Of a DNA stretch of 64,000 nucleotides, positions 52,390-60,246 are shown one piece after another. A program made the translations under genes and the position numbers. Position 1 is the stretch's first letter, and every line of letters starts with the position of its first letter. Below the pieces are notes generated by a model. That model saw nothing but the letters and a program-made list of their open reading frames with translations, made no database searches and was not told the DNA's origin. This DNA comes from an uncultured Clostridia bacterium (GTDB lineage Bacteria > Bacillota > Clostridia > Oscillospirales > Acutalibacteraceae): NCBI GenBank assembly GCA_947166625.1, contig CAMVEX010000003.1:81197-145196 (forward strand), in the 5' to 3' direction.

Positions 52390-52998
52390 ATGCCCAGTGA
52401 GAAAATTTTAGAGCAGAAGAAACAGCAGGTTGCTGAACTTACCGAGCTGCTCAAAGGTTCGGTAGCAGGCGTTGTTGTTGACTACAAGGGTATTAACGTT
52501 GCCGATGATACGGCTCTTCGTAAAGAGCTCCGTGAAGCCGGCGTTAAGTATTCGGTAGTTAAGAATACTCTCCTCGGTCTCGCTGCAAAGGAAGCAGGTC
52601 TTGACGATCTGACCAAGGTTCTTGAAGGCACAACGGCTATCGCCGTCAGCCCCGAGGATCACACCGCAGCCGCAAGAATTCTCAAGAAATTCGCCGACAA
52701 GAGCAAGACTTTCTCAATCAAGAGCGGTTATCTTGAGGGCGATGTAGTTGACATAGCTACCATCGAATCTCTTGCCGCATTACCGACCAGAGAAGTCCTT
52801 CTCGCAACGGTTTGCAACGCATTCAACGCTCCTATCGCCGCTTTTGCGCGCGCGATCCAGGCTATAGTTGACAAGGGCGGAGCAGAGGCTTGCGCTCCCG
52901 CCGAAGCAGAAGCTCCCGCTGAGGAAGCGGCACCGGCAGCCGAAGAGGCTCCCGCACAGGCAGAGGCTCCCGCAGCAGAAGAAACCCCCGCAGAATAA
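52390..52998 (+). CDS. rplJ: 50S ribosomal protein L10
   Basis: 202 residues, slightly longer than usual because of an Ala/Pro/Glu-rich C-terminal tail of about 30 residues. MPSEKILEQKKQQVAELTEL and VVVDYKGINVADDTALRKEL are family landmarks, as is VKNTLLGLAAKE. It anchors L7/L12 dimers to the ribosomal stalk. TGGAGGTG precedes the ATG. The low-complexity tail resembles that seen in related Clostridia. Confidence 0.95.
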   Translation: MPSEKILEQKKQQVAELTELLKGSVAGVVVDYKGINVADDTALRKELREAGVKYSVVKNTLLGLAAKEAGLDDLTKVLEGTTAIAVSPEDHTAAARILKKFADKSKTFSIKSGYLEGDVVDIATIESLAALPTREVLLATVCNAFNAPIAAFARAIQAIVDKGGAEACAPAEAEAPAEEAAPAAEEAPAQAEAPAAEETPAE

Positions 52999-53032
52999 TT
53001 TTTAACAACAATTCAAAATGGAGGAAAATAAA

Positions 53033-53410
53033 ATGGCATCAGAAAAAATCAATGCTATAATCGAAGAAATCAAAGTTCTTACAGTTCTTGAGCTTTCAGA
53101 GCTCGTTCACGCAGTAGAAGACGAATTCGGCGTAAGCGCAGCGGCAGCAGTAGCAGTAGCGGCTCCCGCAGCAGACGCAGGCGCAGCAGCAGAAGAGAAG
53201 ACCGAGTTTGACGTTGTCCTTGCAGAGGTCGGCGCAGAGAAGATCAAGGTCATCAAGGTTGTCCGTGAGCTCACCGGTCTCGGCCTTGCAGAGGCGAAGG
53301 CTGTTGTTGACGGCGCTCCCAAGGCAGTTAAAGAAGGCGTTTCCAAAGAGGACGCTGAGGCTGCTAAGGCTAAGCTCGAAGAAGTCGGCGCAAAGGTTGA
53401 ACTTAAATAA
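53033..53410 (+). CDS. rplL: 50S ribosomal protein L7/L12
   Basis: 125 residues from ATG 53033 (TGGAGGAAAA upstream). The N-terminal dimer domain is followed by an Ala-rich hinge and the C-terminal domain with [28 protein letters not shown]. It recruits translation factors GTPases on the stalk. The rplJ-rplL order and the following terminator are standard. Confidence 0.97.
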   Translation: MASEKINAIIEEIKVLTVLELSELVHAVEDEFGVSAAAAVAVAAPAADAGAAAEEKTEFDVVLAEVGAEKIKVIKVVRELTGLGLAEAKAVVDGAPKAVKEGVSKEDAEAAKAKLEEVGAKVELK

Positions 53411-53430
53411 GATAAGCTTCAATTATACAA

Positions 53431-53466
53431 AATCCGCTCCTTTACGGGGCGGATTGATTTTTTATT
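53431..53466 (+). terminator. rplJL terminator
   Basis: A 10-bp stem AATCCGCTCC/GGGGCGGATT with loop TTTAC, followed by GATTTTTTATT. It overlaps the end of the convergent XRE gene. Confidence 0.9.
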
Positions 53467-53665
53467 ATTTTGTATCTTTGAGCCCGAGAATATAGTCGGT
53501 TGAAACGCCGTAATATAAAGCGAGCTTGATGAGGATATCTGTCGGGATATCACGCTGACCGAGCTCGTAGTTGCTGTAAACCTGCTGTGAGCAATGCAGG
53601 ATTTCCGCTAATTCTCTTTGAGTTTTATCGTTTTCTTCACGTAGATCGCGGATTCTCGAAAACAT
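53465..53665 (-). CDS. Small XRE-family transcriptional regulator
   Basis: 66 residues from ATG 53665 (AAAGGTGA upstream). The protein is almost only a Cro/C1 helix-turn-helix: REENDKTQRELAEILHCSQQ, then YSNYELGQRDIPTDILIKLA. The end YGVSTDYILGLKDTK is typical of stand-alone repressors. It is divergent from the DUF5067 gene, and a near-perfect palindrome lies between the -35 and -10 boxes of that gene's promoter, so repression of it is likely. The ligand or inducer is unknown. Confidence 0.88.
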   Translation of the reverse strand: MFSRIRDLREENDKTQRELAEILHCSQQVYSNYELGQRDIPTDILIKLALYYGVSTDYILGLKDTK

Positions 53666-53722
53666 CAAATCACCTTTAAAAGATTATGTATGGGTGATTT
53701 TATCATATCTTTATTCTGCATA

Positions 53723-53751
53723 TTGACTTTTACTGCAAAATGCAGTAAAAT
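53723..53751 (+). promoter_or_regulatory. Promoter of the DUF5067 gene with operator palindrome in its spacer
   Basis: TTGACT (53723-53728), 17-bp spacer, TAAAAT (53746-53751). The palindrome has 9-bp arms TTTACTGCA (53729-53737) and TGCAGTAAA (53741-53749) around AAA, filling the spacer and overlapping the -10. A further CTGCA half-site lies at 53716-53720. Confidence 0.85.
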
Positions 53752-53783
53752 ATTGTTACCTTAGAACTGTTGAAAGGGGTTTT

Positions 53784-54515
53784 ATGATGATTTGTCCGAA
53801 ATGCGGAAAAGAATTCGGTGCAGGAAATTTCTGCGCAAACTGCGGTGCATCCAAAGAAAACAATGCGGCTAATGCCGTTCCCGGAGCAAATACCGTGGTA
53901 AATCCCAACAATATGAAATTGTGCGGATCCTGCGGAAAGCCTATGGCTAAAAATGCAAAAACCTGCCCCAACTGCGGCGCAAAGAATAAGAAGCCTATCT
54001 ATAAAAGAATTTGGTTTTGGCTTTTGATCATTGTTGCATTCTTTATCATTGTCGGTGCAATAAGCAGCGACGGAGACAGTGATAATAAAGCCTCGAATGA
54101 CAGTCAGACGACAAAGTCCGACGGTGTTATTGAATCCAAAAAAGAAAAGGATAATGAAATCGGACAATATTCGGTTGAAATCCTCAGTGCGAGATTGACT
54201 TCTACTTACGATAGTAAGCCCGCAGTTGTTGTTACATATAAATTTACCAATAATTCAAACGATAAATCCATAAGTTTTAATTTGGCGTTTGATGATGAAG
54301 TTTATCAAAACGGTGTAGGTCTAAATACTGCCTATTTCTTGAAAGACGGGGACCCCTATGATAACGATAATGTCTCAAAGGAAATTAAAAAAGGATCTTC
54401 TATTGAAGTCGAAAAGGCTTATATACTTAATGATTCATCCACCCCGATCGAAGTTGAAGTAAAAGAATTATTCAGCTTTAGTGATAAAACTGTTTCGCGC
54501 ACATTTAATTTCTGA
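53784..54515 (+). CDS. Zinc-ribbon membrane protein with DUF5067 domain
   Basis: 243 residues. Two zinc ribbons open the protein (CPKCGKEFGAGNFCANCG and CGSCGKPMAKNAKTCPNCG). One membrane helix follows (FWLLIIVAFFIIVGAISS) and then an extracellular beta-rich domain of about 120 residues: YSVEILSARLTSTYDSKPAV and VVTYKFTNNSNDKSISF. This fits the DUF5067 pattern, an immunoglobulin-like fold. ATG 53784 or 53787 are both possible after AAAGGGG. The gene is under the palindrome-bearing promoter controlled by the divergent XRE protein. The role is unknown. Confidence 0.78.
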   Translation: MMICPKCGKEFGAGNFCANCGASKENNAANAVPGANTVVNPNNMKLCGSCGKPMAKNAKTCPNCGAKNKKPIYKRIWFWLLIIVAFFIIVGAISSDGDSDNKASNDSQTTKSDGVIESKKEKDNEIGQYSVEILSARLTSTYDSKPAVVVTYKFTNNSNDKSISFNLAFDDEVYQNGVGLNTAYFLKDGDPYDNDNVSKEIKKGSSIEVEKAYILNDSSTPIEVEVKELFSFSDKTVSRTFNF

Positions 54516-54522
54516 CGGCAAT

Positions 54523-54546
54523 GCCCCATCCGAAAACGGATGGGGC
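54523..54546. terminator. Terminator between convergent DUF5067 gene and pyrI
   Basis: 10-bp stem GCCCCATCCG/CGGATGGGGC with an AAAA loop, located between the two convergent stops. There is no long T run. Confidence 0.7.
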
Positions 54547-54564
54547 GTCATTGTTATATCGGAT

Positions 54565-54984
54565 TTATTTACTCGCCTTTGTATCGCAGTAGATACATCT
54601 GTAAATGCGCTTGTTGCTGTCGGTCAGGCGGAAGATATGGGGAAGCTCCTGCTCCGTCGAGGTGATACATCTCGGATTTTTGCAAAACAGGACGTTTTTG
54701 AGCTCTGTCGGAACGGTAATATCTCTTTTCTCGACCAGCTTTTCGTCGCGGATAACATTTACCGTGGCGTTAGGATCGACATATCCGATCACATCAATAT
54801 TTATATCAATATCTCCGTCGATTTTGATTATATCCTTCCTGCCCATGCGCTTGCTCGTGGCGTTCATTATCATTGCCACAGGGCATTCGAGCTTGTCGAG
54901 CCCGAGCAGTTTATAGAGAGTCATCGCCTTGCCGGCGCCGATATGGTCTATAACATAGCCTGTGTTGATGCTGTCAATATTCAT
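54565..54984 (-). CDS. pyrI: Aspartate carbamoyltransferase regulatory subunit
   Basis: 139 residues from ATG 54984, which overlaps the pyrB stop (ATGA). The N-terminal nucleotide-binding domain shows [20 protein letters not shown] and [16 protein letters not shown]. The C-terminal zinc domain has CKNPRC and CIYC, supplying the four cysteines that hold the interface with PyrB. PyrI gives ATP activation and CTP inhibition to the holoenzyme. Bacillus lacks pyrI, but Clostridia often carry it. It is the last gene of the operon. Confidence 0.95.
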   Translation of the reverse strand: MNIDSINTGYVIDHIGAGKAMTLYKLLGLDKLECPVAMIMNATSKRMGRKDIIKIDGDIDINIDVIGYVDPNATVNVIRDEKLVEKRDITVPTELKNVLFCKNPRCITSTEQELPHIFRLTDSNKRIYRCIYCDTKASK

Positions 54985-55898
54985 ACGGTTACCCCCAACA
55001 TATCCATAATAAGCGCCATTCTGATAAATTTGCCGTAGCGCGCCTGCTTGAAATAGCACGCTCTGGGATCGCTGTCAACAGCGGTGGAGATTTCATTCAC
55101 TCTGGGCAGGGGATGCATTACCCTCAGATCGGGTGATGCTTTTTTCATTTTTTCCTCGGTGAGAATGTAGCTGTCTTTGAGCCTCAGATAATCTTCTTCA
55201 TTAAAGAATCTCTCGCGCTGAACTCTCGTCATATAGAGAATATCGAGATCGCCGATAACATCGTCAAGGTTTGTGCTCTGATAGTAGGGAATCCCCTTAT
55301 CCTTGATATAATCCTTTTTGACGAAGCTCGGGAGCTTGAGCTCCACCGGCGAGATAAGCACGAATTCTATGCCCGTGTATCTCGACATCGCCGCTATAAG
55401 AGAATGAACGGTCCTGCCGAATTTAAGGTCGCCGCAGACTCCGATTTTAAGATTGTTGAGCCTGCCCTTTTCGTGGCTTATCGTGAGCAGGTCGGTGAGG
55501 GTCTGAGTGGGATGAAAATGGCCGCCGTCGCCCGCATTTATGATAGGGACCGTTGAGCGGGTGAGCGCAACATGGGGAGCGCCCTCTTTGGGATGGCGCA
55601 TCGCGATTATATCTGCGTAGCCGCTTACCACCGCTATGGTGTCTGCAACGCTTTCGCCCTTTGCCGCCGAGCTTGAGCTTGCCTCGGAGAAGCCGAGCAC
55701 CTGACCGCCGAGAGAGAGCATTGCGGATTCAAAGCTCAGCCTTGTGCGGGTAGAGGGCTCAAAAAACAGAGTGGCGAGGATTTTATGCCTGCAAACCTCA
55801 TTGTATTTTTCGGGGTCTGCGATTATATCATCCGCAACTTTTATCAGAGAATCTATCTCCTCAACGCTTAAATCGAGAATGTTTATCAGATTTTTCAT
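54981..55898 (-). CDS. pyrB: Aspartate carbamoyltransferase catalytic subunit
   Basis: 305 residues. The ATG at 55898 (AGGTGA upstream) is preferred over a GTG three codons earlier. Carbamoyl-phosphate binding is shown by [17 protein letters not shown], and aspartate binding by [25 protein letters not shown] and [10 protein letters not shown]. It makes N-carbamoyl-aspartate, the committed step of pyrimidine synthesis, and pairs with PyrI to form the regulated holoenzyme. Confidence 0.97.
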   Translation of the reverse strand: MKNLINILDLSVEEIDSLIKVADDIIADPEKYNEVCRHKILATLFFEPSTRTRLSFESAMLSLGGQVLGFSEASSSSAAKGESVADTIAVVSGYADIIAMRHPKEGAPHVALTRSTVPIINAGDGGHFHPTQTLTDLLTISHEKGRLNNLKIGVCGDLKFGRTVHSLIAAMSRYTGIEFVLISPVELKLPSFVKKDYIKDKGIPYYQSTNLDDVIGDLDILYMTRVQRERFFNEEDYLRLKDSYILTEEKMKKASPDLRVMHPLPRVNEISTAVDSDPRACYFKQARYGKFIRMALIMDMLGVTV

Positions 55899-55899
55899 T

Positions 55900-56541
55900 T
55901 TATTCACCTATCCAGCTTTCGTCGGAGGGGTCGTTGCGGAATTTTATCAGCCTTTCGACATCCTCGGGGCGGATATAGCCCTCGCTTGCGGCGACCTCGG
56001 CGATGCAATCAAAATTTGTGAGCGATATATTTTTGACCTTCGCCTCTGCGAGCCTGTCAATGCCCTTCTGCATTCCGTAGGTGAAGATGCTGACTATGCC
56101 TATGACATCCGCACCCGCCTCGCGCAAAACGTTGACGACCTCTATTACGCTGCCGCCGGTTGAAATGAGATCTTCGACCACAACGACCTTCTGACCGGGC
56201 TCAAGCCTGCCCTCGATCTGATTTTGCCTGCCGTGATCTTTAGCGCCCGAGCGTACATAGCCCATCGGGAGCCCCATAATATGAGCCGTTATCGCCGCGT
56301 GAGCGATGCCTGCCGTGGATGTGCCCATAAGCACCTGCACCTCGGGGTAATTTTCGCGGATGACCTGTGCCAGAGAATTCTCTACATCGTCCCTTACCCC
56401 GGGAGCGGTGAGGGTAAGCCTGTTGTCGCAGTAAACGGGGCTTTTGATCCCGCTTGCCCAGGTGAATGGCTCATCGGGTCTGAAAAATACCGCTTTGATT
56501 TTAAGCAGATCCTTCGCAATAAGGTTTTGAATATTATCCAT
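55900..56541 (-). CDS. pyrE: Orotate phosphoribosyltransferase
   Basis: 213 residues. The PRPP-binding motif is [21 protein letters not shown], and the N-terminal region shows [16 protein letters not shown]. It joins orotate and PRPP into OMP. GGAGG precedes the ATG. It follows pyrF by one base and ends just before the pyrB start. Confidence 0.96.
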   Translation of the reverse strand: MDNIQNLIAKDLLKIKAVFFRPDEPFTWASGIKSPVYCDNRLTLTAPGVRDDVENSLAQVIRENYPEVQVLMGTSTAGIAHAAITAHIMGLPMGYVRSGAKDHGRQNQIEGRLEPGQKVVVVEDLISTGGSVIEVVNVLREAGADVIGIVSIFTYGMQKGIDRLAEAKVKNISLTNFDCIAEVAASEGYIRPEDVERLIKFRNDPSDESWIGE

Positions 56542-56542
56542 A

Positions 56543-57250
56543 TCAAACAGCCTCCTGTGTAAATTCTCTTATACATCTTTCGTATGCCGCGACGGGATCC
56601 TCCGCCTTTGTGATCGGTCTGCCGACGACTATATAATCCGAGCCGATCCTGTTTGCCTCAAGAGGGGTCATAACCCGCTTCTGATCCCCGATTTCGCCGT
56701 CTGCAAATCTTACTCCGGGTGTGACGGTCAGGAATCCGCTGCCGCAGGTCTTATGAACTTTCTCTGCCTCAAGCGGCGAGCAAACCACGCCGTCAAGCCC
56801 CGAATTTTTCGCGTTGAGCGCGTAGCTCATAACCACTTCGTCTATCGGCTTATCGATGAGAATATCGCTCTTCATGGTATCCTGATCGGTGGAGGTAAGC
56901 TGGGTCACGGCGATAAGCAGGGGGCGGCTGCCGTCCTTTCTCGTGAGCCCCTCTATGGCGGCTCTCATCATATTCGCCGTGCCGGAGGCGTGGACATTGC
57001 ACATATCCACATCAAGCCGTGAAAGCACCTTCATCGCGCTTTTTACCGTGTTTGGAATATCGTGAAGCTTCAGGTCGAGAAAGATTTTATGGCCTCTCGC
57101 CTTGATCTCTCTCACTATTTCGGGTCCTTCGGCATAAAAGAGCTCCATTCCGATTTTTACAAAAGGTTTTTTGCCCTCGAATTTATCAAGGAATTCAAGA
57201 GTTTCAGCCTTGCCGGGAAAATCGCAGGCTATGATTACATCCTTACCCAT
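56543..57250 (-). CDS. pyrF: Orotidine 5'-phosphate decarboxylase
   Basis: 235 residues from ATG 57250 (GGAGGTG upstream), overlapping pyrD by 8 bp. The catalytic Asp-x-Lys-x2-Asp motif is in [20 protein letters not shown]; the phosphate site includes [11 protein letters not shown] and [14 protein letters not shown]. It decarboxylates OMP to UMP, the last step of the pathway. This is the standard group I type. Confidence 0.96.
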   Translation of the reverse strand: MGKDVIIACDFPGKAETLEFLDKFEGKKPFVKIGMELFYAEGPEIVREIKARGHKIFLDLKLHDIPNTVKSAMKVLSRLDVDMCNVHASGTANMMRAAIEGLTRKDGSRPLLIAVTQLTSTDQDTMKSDILIDKPIDEVVMSYALNAKNSGLDGVVCSPLEAEKVHKTCGSGFLTVTPGVRFADGEIGDQKRVMTPLEANRIGSDYIVVGRPITKAEDPVAAYERCIREFTQEAV

Positions 57251-58160
57251 TGAGCGCACCTCCGATTATATCTTTAAGATTTTTGATTGAGTATTTATCC
57301 ATGACCCGGGGCAAATCCCCGATGATCTTTTTGCAGGCAAACGGATCCACAAGGTTTGCGGCGCCCACCTGGACCGCCGTCGCTCCGGCGAGCATCATTT
57401 CGATAACATCTTCGGCGCTCGAAATCCCGCCCATTCCTATAACGGGGATTTTGACGGCATTCGCCGCCTGATATACCATTCTCAGGGCGACGGGGAAGAT
57501 CGCAGGCCCCGAAAATCCGCCCATTTTATTTGCGATGACCGGGCGCTTTGTCTTGAGATCTATCCTCATTCCGAGCAGGGTGTTTATCAGGCTGATTCCG
57601 TCTGCCCCCGCTTCTTCGCACGCTTTTGCTATGGCGGCGATATCGGTCACATTGGGCGAAAGCTTTATTATCACGGGCTTTGAGGTGACTGCCTTGACCG
57701 CTCTTGTGACCTCGGCGGCGCTCGCAGGGTCGGTGCCGAAGCTCATTCCGCCGCCGTGAACATTCGGGCAGCTTATATTTACCTCCAGCCAGCCGACCTG
57801 CTCCTGCTTATCAAGTTTTTCGCAGGTATAGGCATAGTCATCTACCGAAAATCCGCTTATATTTGCCATTACGGGCTTGTGAAAGACCTCTTTCAGCTTC
57901 GGCAGTTCGTCTTTAATCACGCTGTCAACTCCGGGATTCTGAAGGCCGACGGCATTTATCATCCCCGCCGTGCATTCGGCTATTCTCGGGGTATGGTTGC
58001 CGAATCTCGGATCTTTTGTGGTGCCTTTGAATGAGAAGGTGCCGAGTATGTTTATATCATAGAGCTGAGCGAATTCATACCCGAATCCGAAGGTGCCCGA
58101 GGCGGGTATAACGGGATTGTCTATCCCGATCCCGCAGAGATTTACTTTCAGTCTTTCCAT
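57243..58160 (-). CDS. pyrD: Dihydroorotate dehydrogenase B, catalytic subunit
   Basis: 305 residues. FMN barrel motifs are visible: [38 protein letters not shown] and [22 protein letters not shown]. The catalytic Cys is in VNISCPN, as in class 1B enzymes. It works with PyrK, which transfers electrons to NAD+, and the two coding regions overlap by 13 bp. It oxidises dihydroorotate to orotate in the cytoplasm. Confidence 0.95.
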   Translation of the reverse strand: MERLKVNLCGIGIDNPVIPASGTFGFGYEFAQLYDINILGTFSFKGTTKDPRFGNHTPRIAECTAGMINAVGLQNPGVDSVIKDELPKLKEVFHKPVMANISGFSVDDYAYTCEKLDKQEQVGWLEVNISCPNVHGGGMSFGTDPASAAEVTRAVKAVTSKPVIIKLSPNVTDIAAIAKACEEAGADGISLINTLLGMRIDLKTKRPVIANKMGGFSGPAIFPVALRMVYQAANAVKIPVIGMGGISSAEDVIEMMLAGATAVQVGAANLVDPFACKKIIGDLPRVMDKYSIKNLKDIIGGALNG

Positions 58161-58885
58161 ATTATTTCACCGCTTTCCATTACGGGGCCTTCCTTGCAGA
58201 TGCGCTTGTTGCCCGTGAGAGTTTTGCAGGAGCAGCCCATACAGGCGCCGAAGCCGCAGCCCATTCGCTCCTCAAAGCTGTATTGCCCCGGAGTTTTTAC
58301 CGCCTTGCTCAGCGCCCTGAACATAGGCTCCGGCCCGCAGGTGTAAAAGAATGAATAATCATAATCGGGCAGAGCGTCGGTGACAAAGCCTTTTTTGCCG
58401 TATGAGCCGTCCGCCGTGACGATAACGGTATTTGCCCCCGCCCGCTTGAATTCATCCTCATAAAATACCTCATCTTCGGTATTGAAGCCGAGGATCGCGG
58501 TAACGCTTTTGCCCTGAGATATAAGCTTTTTTGCGAGGTAAAAGAGAGGCGGAACGCCTACGCCGCCCCCGATGAGGATCGGGGAATCACCGCTTTTTGA
58601 TAAATCGTATCCGTTGCCGAGACCCGTGAGGATATCAAGCTTTTCGCCGGCTTTGAGCGAGGATAATTTTTCGGTGCCGCCGCCTACCGTCTTATAGATC
58701 AGAGTGAGCTTTGAGCCTTCGCAGTCGCATACCGATATAGGCCTGCGCAGGAAGAAGCCCTCCACCGTTATGTTTACAAACTGGCCGGGCGCGGTTATCG
58801 CCGAAGTATCGCCCTCAAGGACTATCTCATAAATGTTTCGGGCGATCCGCTTATTTGAAATTATTGTGAATATTCCCTGTTTCAT
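58148..58885 (-). CDS. pyrK: Dihydroorotate dehydrogenase B electron-transfer subunit
   Basis: About 245 residues from ATG 58885, overlapping the pyrC stop (ATGA). FAD binding is shown by GQFVNITVEGFFLRRPISVCD, NAD binding by LIGGGVGVPPLFYLAKKL. A C-terminal 2Fe-2S cluster is bound by CGFGACMGCSCKTLTGNKRIC. It passes electrons from PyrD to NAD+. Confidence 0.95.
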   Translation of the reverse strand: MKQGIFTIISNKRIARNIYEIVLEGDTSAITAPGQFVNITVEGFFLRRPISVCDCEGSKLTLIYKTVGGGTEKLSSLKAGEKLDILTGLGNGYDLSKSGDSPILIGGGVGVPPLFYLAKKLISQGKSVTAILGFNTEDEVFYEDEFKRAGANTVIVTADGSYGKKGFVTDALPDYDYSFFYTCGPEPMFRALSKAVKTPGQYSFEERMGCGFGACMGCSCKTLTGNKRICKEGPVMESGEIIWKD

Positions 58886-60084
58886 TCTCTGACCTCTCTG
58901 TAAACCTCTTTGCCTCTGCATACGGTCAGAACACATCTGCCGTAAACCTCGCGCCCCTCAAACGGGGTGGCTTTGCCTTTTGAAAGGAAATCCGCGGAAT
59001 TTATTCTGTAAGGCGATGAGACTTCAAACACCGTGAAATCATCGCCCGTATCTATTCCGAACCGCTTTTTGGGATTGTCACAGAGCAGTTCCGTGAGCTT
59101 TTCGAGGCTGATAATTCCCTTTTTCACAAGCTCCGTGTAAAGTATCGGAAAGGCGGTTTCAAGCCCCGTGATGCCCATAAGACTGCCGGCGAGACCTTTG
59201 GATTTTTCCTCAGCCGAATGCGGCGCGTGGTCGGTGGCTATCATATCAACGGTGCCGTCCTTCAGACCTTCGATAAGCGCCTGTTTATCCTCAGCCGAGC
59301 GCAGGGGAGGATTCATTTTGAATCTGCCGTCCTCAATCAGATCGTCCTCGCAGAGAGTGAGATAATGCGGACCCGTTTCGCAGGTGATATTCACTCCGCG
59401 CGCTTTCGCGCTTCTGATGAGCGCCACGCTCTCTTTTGCCGAGATATGGCAAACGTGATAGGCGCACCCCGTCTTTTCGCTCAGAGCAATATCTCTCTCT
59501 ATCTGTTTATATTCGCTCTCGCTCGAGATCCCCTTGTGACCGTGAGCGGCGGCGTATCTGCCCAGATGGATATATCCGCCGTTAAGCAGAGAATTATCCT
59601 CGCAATGGGCGGCGATAATTTTGCCGAGCGATTTTGCGCGGAGCATCGCGCTCTCCATCATTTCGCCCGCCTGCACTCCTCTGCCGTCATCGGAAAAGGC
59701 GCATACGAATGGGCTCATATCTTCCATATCGGAGAGAGCCGCGCCCTCTTCGTTTTTTGTGATGGTGCCGTAAGAAATCACTCTTACGGGGGATTTTTCC
59801 GCGGCGTCAAGCTCGATCTTTAAGTTATCGAGGCAGTCCGGTGCGGGCTTCAGATTGGGCATCGGGCAAACGGCGGTATATCCTCCGTGAGCGGCGGCGG
59901 CGGAGCCGGTCAATATCGTTTCTTTATAACAAAATCCCGGCTCTCTGAAATGAACGTGAACATCACAGAAACCGGGAAAAATAATATATTCTTTGTCAAC
60001 TTCGGGCACGAATCCCGCGAGAGAAAAAAATTCAAAGGCTGATTTTTCGATATTCTTATATTTTTCACTTACAATTCTTATCAT
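58882..60084 (-). CDS. pyrC: Dihydroorotase
   Basis: 400 residues. The ATG at 60084 has GGGAGA upstream. Zinc ligands are in FCDVHVHFREPG and HCEDNSLLNGG; the C-terminal region has MIATDHAPHSAEEKSKG with the catalytic Asp. The type is the allantoinase-like class I dihydroorotase. It cyclises carbamoyl-aspartate. It is the first gene of the pyr operon, and an in-frame ATG at 60129 would begin inside a terminator hairpin (see the leader entry). Confidence 0.95.
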   Translation of the reverse strand: MIRIVSEKYKNIEKSAFEFFSLAGFVPEVDKEYIIFPGFCDVHVHFREPGFCYKETILTGSAAAAHGGYTAVCPMPNLKPAPDCLDNLKIELDAAEKSPVRVISYGTITKNEEGAALSDMEDMSPFVCAFSDDGRGVQAGEMMESAMLRAKSLGKIIAAHCEDNSLLNGGYIHLGRYAAAHGHKGISSESEYKQIERDIALSEKTGCAYHVCHISAKESVALIRSAKARGVNITCETGPHYLTLCEDDLIEDGRFKMNPPLRSAEDKQALIEGLKDGTVDMIATDHAPHSAEEKSKGLAGSLMGITGLETAFPILYTELVKKGIISLEKLTELLCDNPKKRFGIDTGDDFTVFEVSSPYRINSADFLSKGKATPFEGREVYGRCVLTVCRGKEVYREVRE

Positions 60085-60097
60085 CTTTATTCTCCCG

Positions 60098-60127
60098 AAA
60101 AAAGAGCCCTGTCTTATGACAAGGCTC
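60098..60127 (-). terminator. pyr operon leader terminator (attenuator)
   Basis: GAGCC-TGTC/GACA-GGCTC stem with one mismatch and an ATAA loop, followed on the minus strand by six T. It lies between the promoter and pyrC, a premature terminator 14 bp upstream of the start. No PyrR-binding consensus is visible in the leader. Confidence 0.85.
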
Positions 60128-60205
60128 ATTATACTCTTTGATAAGCGACAGCCGCCTGTTTAATGAATCTTGCCGGTATCCCGTACCGAATTAAAGATTT
60201 TGGTT

Positions 60206-60235
60206 ATTATAACACGAAGGCGGTAAAATTGTCAA
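60206..60235 (-). promoter_or_regulatory. pyr operon promoter
   Basis: Minus-strand TTGACA (60235-60230), 18-bp spacer, TATAAT (60211-60206). Transcription would start about 80 nt before the attenuator. Confidence 0.85.
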
Positions 60236-60246
60236 TGCTTAAATGC

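Noticed and set aside
53107..53346. Ala-rich ORF opposite rplL
   Set aside because: It mirrors the low-complexity hinge of L7/L12 and has no coding support.
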